Assembly (NCBI GenBank): GCA_009720755.1
Contig: WNKV01000011.1
Span: 62,001-126,000 of the forward strand
DNA from: Rhodoplanes serenus
GTDB lineage: Bacteria > Pseudomonadota > Alphaproteobacteria > Rhizobiales > Xanthobacteraceae
Reading direction: 5' to 3'
DNA length: 64,000 bases
The stretch's first letter is position 1. The number at the start of each line of letters is the position of its first letter. A program made the translations under genes and the position numbers. The notes beneath the pieces are model-generated. The model worked only from the letters and a program-made list of their open reading frames with translations. It did no database searches and was not told the origin of the DNA. Below, in pieces: positions 62,578 through 64,000 of the stretch.

Positions 62578-64000
62578 GCGAGACCGTCGTCGCCCGTCTC
62601 ACCGGCATGTCGCACCGTTACGGCGCGACCGTCGCGCTCGACGCCGTCGATCTCGCGGTGCCGGCCGGCCGCATGGTCGGCGTGATCGGCCCCGATGGCG
62701 TCGGCAAGTCGACGCTGCTCGGGCTGGTCGCCGGCGTGCGCCGTCTCCAGCAGGGCGAGGTGCAGGTGCTCGGCGGCGACATGGCGGATGCCGAGCAGCG
62801 GCGCACGCGCTGCGCCCGCATCGCCTACATGCCGCAGGGGCTCGGCCGCAATCTCTACCCGACGCTGAGCGTGTTCGAGAACATCGACTTCTTCGGCCGC
62901 CTGTTCGGCCAGGGCGCGGCCGAGCGCCGCGCCCGCATCGACGTGCTCGCTCGCGCCACCGGGCTCGACCCGTTCCTGGCGCGGCCGGCCGGCAAGCTCT
63001 CCGGCGGCATGAAGCAGAAGCTCGGCCTGTGCTGCGCCCTGATGCACGACCCCGATCTCCTGGTGCTCGACGAGCCGACCACCGGGGTCGATCCGCTGTC
63101 GCGCCGCCAGTTCTGGGATCTGATCGGCTCGATCCGGGCCGGCCGGCCGCAGATGAGCGTGATCGTCGCCACCGCCTACATGGAGGAGGCCGAACGCTTC
63201 GACTGGCTCGCCGCCATGGACGACGGCCGGGTGATCGCCCGCGGCACCCCGGCCGAGGTGCTGGCGCAGGCCGGCCGAGCCTCGCTCGAAGCTGCCTTCA
63301 TCGCGCTCTTGCCGGAGGCGAAGCGCGCCCGCCACCAGCCCGTCACGGTGCGGCCGCGGCCCGACACCGACGACGCGACGCCCGCCATCGTGGCCGAGGG
63401 CCTGACCCGGCGGTTCGGCAGCTTCGTCGCCGTCGACCATGTCAGCTTCCGGATCGGTCGCGGCGAGATCTTCGGCTTCCTCGGCTCCAACGGCTGCGGC
63501 AAGACCACTACGATGAAGATGCTGACCGGCCTGCTTCCGGCGAGCGACGGCCGGGCCGCGCTGTTCGGCATGCCGGTCGAGGGCGGCGGCATCGAGCTGC
63601 GTCGCAATGTCGGCTACATGTCGCAGGCGTTCTCGCTCTACGGCGAGCTGACGGTGCGCCAGAACCTCGACCTGCACGCCCGGCTCTACCATCTGCCGGC
63701 CGACGAGATCGGCAGCCGCATCGCCGAGCTTCTGGCGCGCTACGATCTCGCCGACGTCGCCGACGCCCACCCCGATTCGCTGCCGCTCGGCATCAAGCAG
63801 CGGCTCCAGCTCGCCGTCGCGGTGCTGCACCGGCCGGCGATCCTGATTCTCGACGAGCCGACCTCGGGGGTCGACCCGATCGCCCGCGATGCCTTCTGGC
63901 GCACGCTGATCGATCTCTCCCGGGACGAGGGCGTCACCATCTTTCTGTCCACCCACTTCATGAACGAGGCGGAGCGCTGCGACCGCGTCTCGCTGATGCA
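62574..64000 (+). CDS. rbbA: RbbA-like ABC transporter (ATPase-ATPase, 3' part outside window)
   Basis: About 475 residues are visible, still open at the window edge. The first ATPase half has Walker [14 protein letters not shown], signature [11 protein letters not shown] and Walker [18 protein letters not shown]. The second has Walker [15 protein letters not shown], a changed signature ([11 protein letters not shown]) and Walker [18 protein letters not shown]. The order ATPase, ATPase and, expected next, a membrane domain fits RbbA/YhiH and similar drug-export proteins. The HlyD gene just upstream matches the yhiI-yhiH arrangement of E. coli. In E. coli RbbA is known as a ribosome-associated ATPase; whether this protein is an exporter or ribosome-linked is open. 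Confidence 0.85.
   Translation, partial: MSETVVARLTGMSHRYGATVALDAVDLAVPAGRMVGVIGPDGVGKSTLLGLVAGVRRLQQGEVQVLGGDMADAEQRRTRCARIAYMPQGLGRNLYPTLSVFENIDFFGRLFGQGAAERRARIDVLARATGLDPFLARPAGKLSGGMKQKLGLCCALMHDPDLLVLDEPTTGVDPLSRRQFWDLIGSIRAGRPQMSVIVATAYMEEAERFDWLAAMDDGRVIARGTPAEVLAQAGRASLEAAFIALLPEAKRARHQPVTVRPRPDTDDATPAIVAEGLTRRFGSFVAVDHVSFRIGRGEIFGFLGSNGCGKTTTMKMLTGLLPASDGRAALFGMPVEGGGIELRRNVGYMSQAFSLYGELTVRQNLDLHARLYHLPADEIGSRIAELLARYDLADVADAHPDSLPLGIKQRLQLAVAVLHRPAILILDEPTSGVDPIARDAFWRTLIDLSRDEGVTIFLSTHFMNEAERCDRVSLM

Noticed and set aside
1-64000. CRISPR array, prophage, integrase or insertion sequence
   Set aside because: No regularly spaced 25-40 bp repeats with unique spacers, no transposase or integrase domain and no att-like duplication were seen. 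The tandem repeats found are contiguous without spacers.
1-64000. tRNA or rRNA genes
   Set aside because: No sequence resembling rRNA, and no spacer hairpin with a T-loop GTTCRA plus acceptor pairing, was recognised.

Overview
The window is very GC-rich, gene-dense DNA with the gene content of an alphaproteobacterium of the order Hyphomicrobiales (Rhizobiales), perhaps Xanthobacteraceae/Bradyrhizobiaceae-like. The pointers are an HmuP-type haem-uptake locus, an sdhCDAB operon next to an ethylmalonyl-CoA-pathway mesaconyl-CoA hydratase, a HutF-type histidine pathway, several LIV-type ABC cassettes, and short palindromic intergenic repeats of the kind common in that order. This placement is inferred from content; no rRNA or tRNA is visible.

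Layout. 1-4720: haem uptake, with hmuP-hmuT leftward and, divergently, a TonB-dependent haem receptor, a TonB protein and an IsdG-type haem oxygenase; four head-to-tail 16-17 bp repeats lie between the two arms. 4932-7718: mutS. 7810-18440: an aromatic-acid block with an amidohydrolase, CatIJ-type 3-oxoadipate CoA-transferase, protocatechuate 3,4-dioxygenase (pcaHG), a complete LIV-type ABC transporter and a translationally coupled MetE-like protein. 18652-21133: glucokinase, macrodomain protein and a GNAT acetyltransferase. 21552-26282: mesaconyl-CoA hydratase and sdhCDAB. 26390-28161: a VOC protein, a proline-rich small protein and a zinc-type alcohol dehydrogenase.

28239-37237 is a rightward run: an OpgH-like glucosyltransferase, an FkbM methyltransferase and a GT-C-like membrane protein, followed by a complete coenzyme F420 biosynthesis set (cofE, cofD, cofC and a fused FO synthase). 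F420 genes are uncommon in Proteobacteria, and this is the most unusual metabolic content here. A GntP-family permease and a TPR protein follow.

39465-46398: a citryl-CoA lyase-like protein and a CaiB/BaiF CoA-transferase, divergent from a second complete LIV-type ABC transporter. 46409-51015: histidine degradation (hutF leftward; hutI and hutU rightward) with no hutH visible. 51025-58111: an atypical cation-diffusion-facilitator protein; a leftward LysR, Bug-type binding protein, AtuA-like and DUF4387 set with a LysR-type palindrome; a small membrane protein and an OsmC protein. 58511-64000: a soluble hybrid histidine kinase and a HlyD plus RbbA-like ABC exporter that runs off the window.

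A cross-cutting feature is the number of short, nearly exact tandem duplications (13-18 bp units, 2-5 copies) at gene starts, ends and spacers, two of which alter a reading frame or start region.
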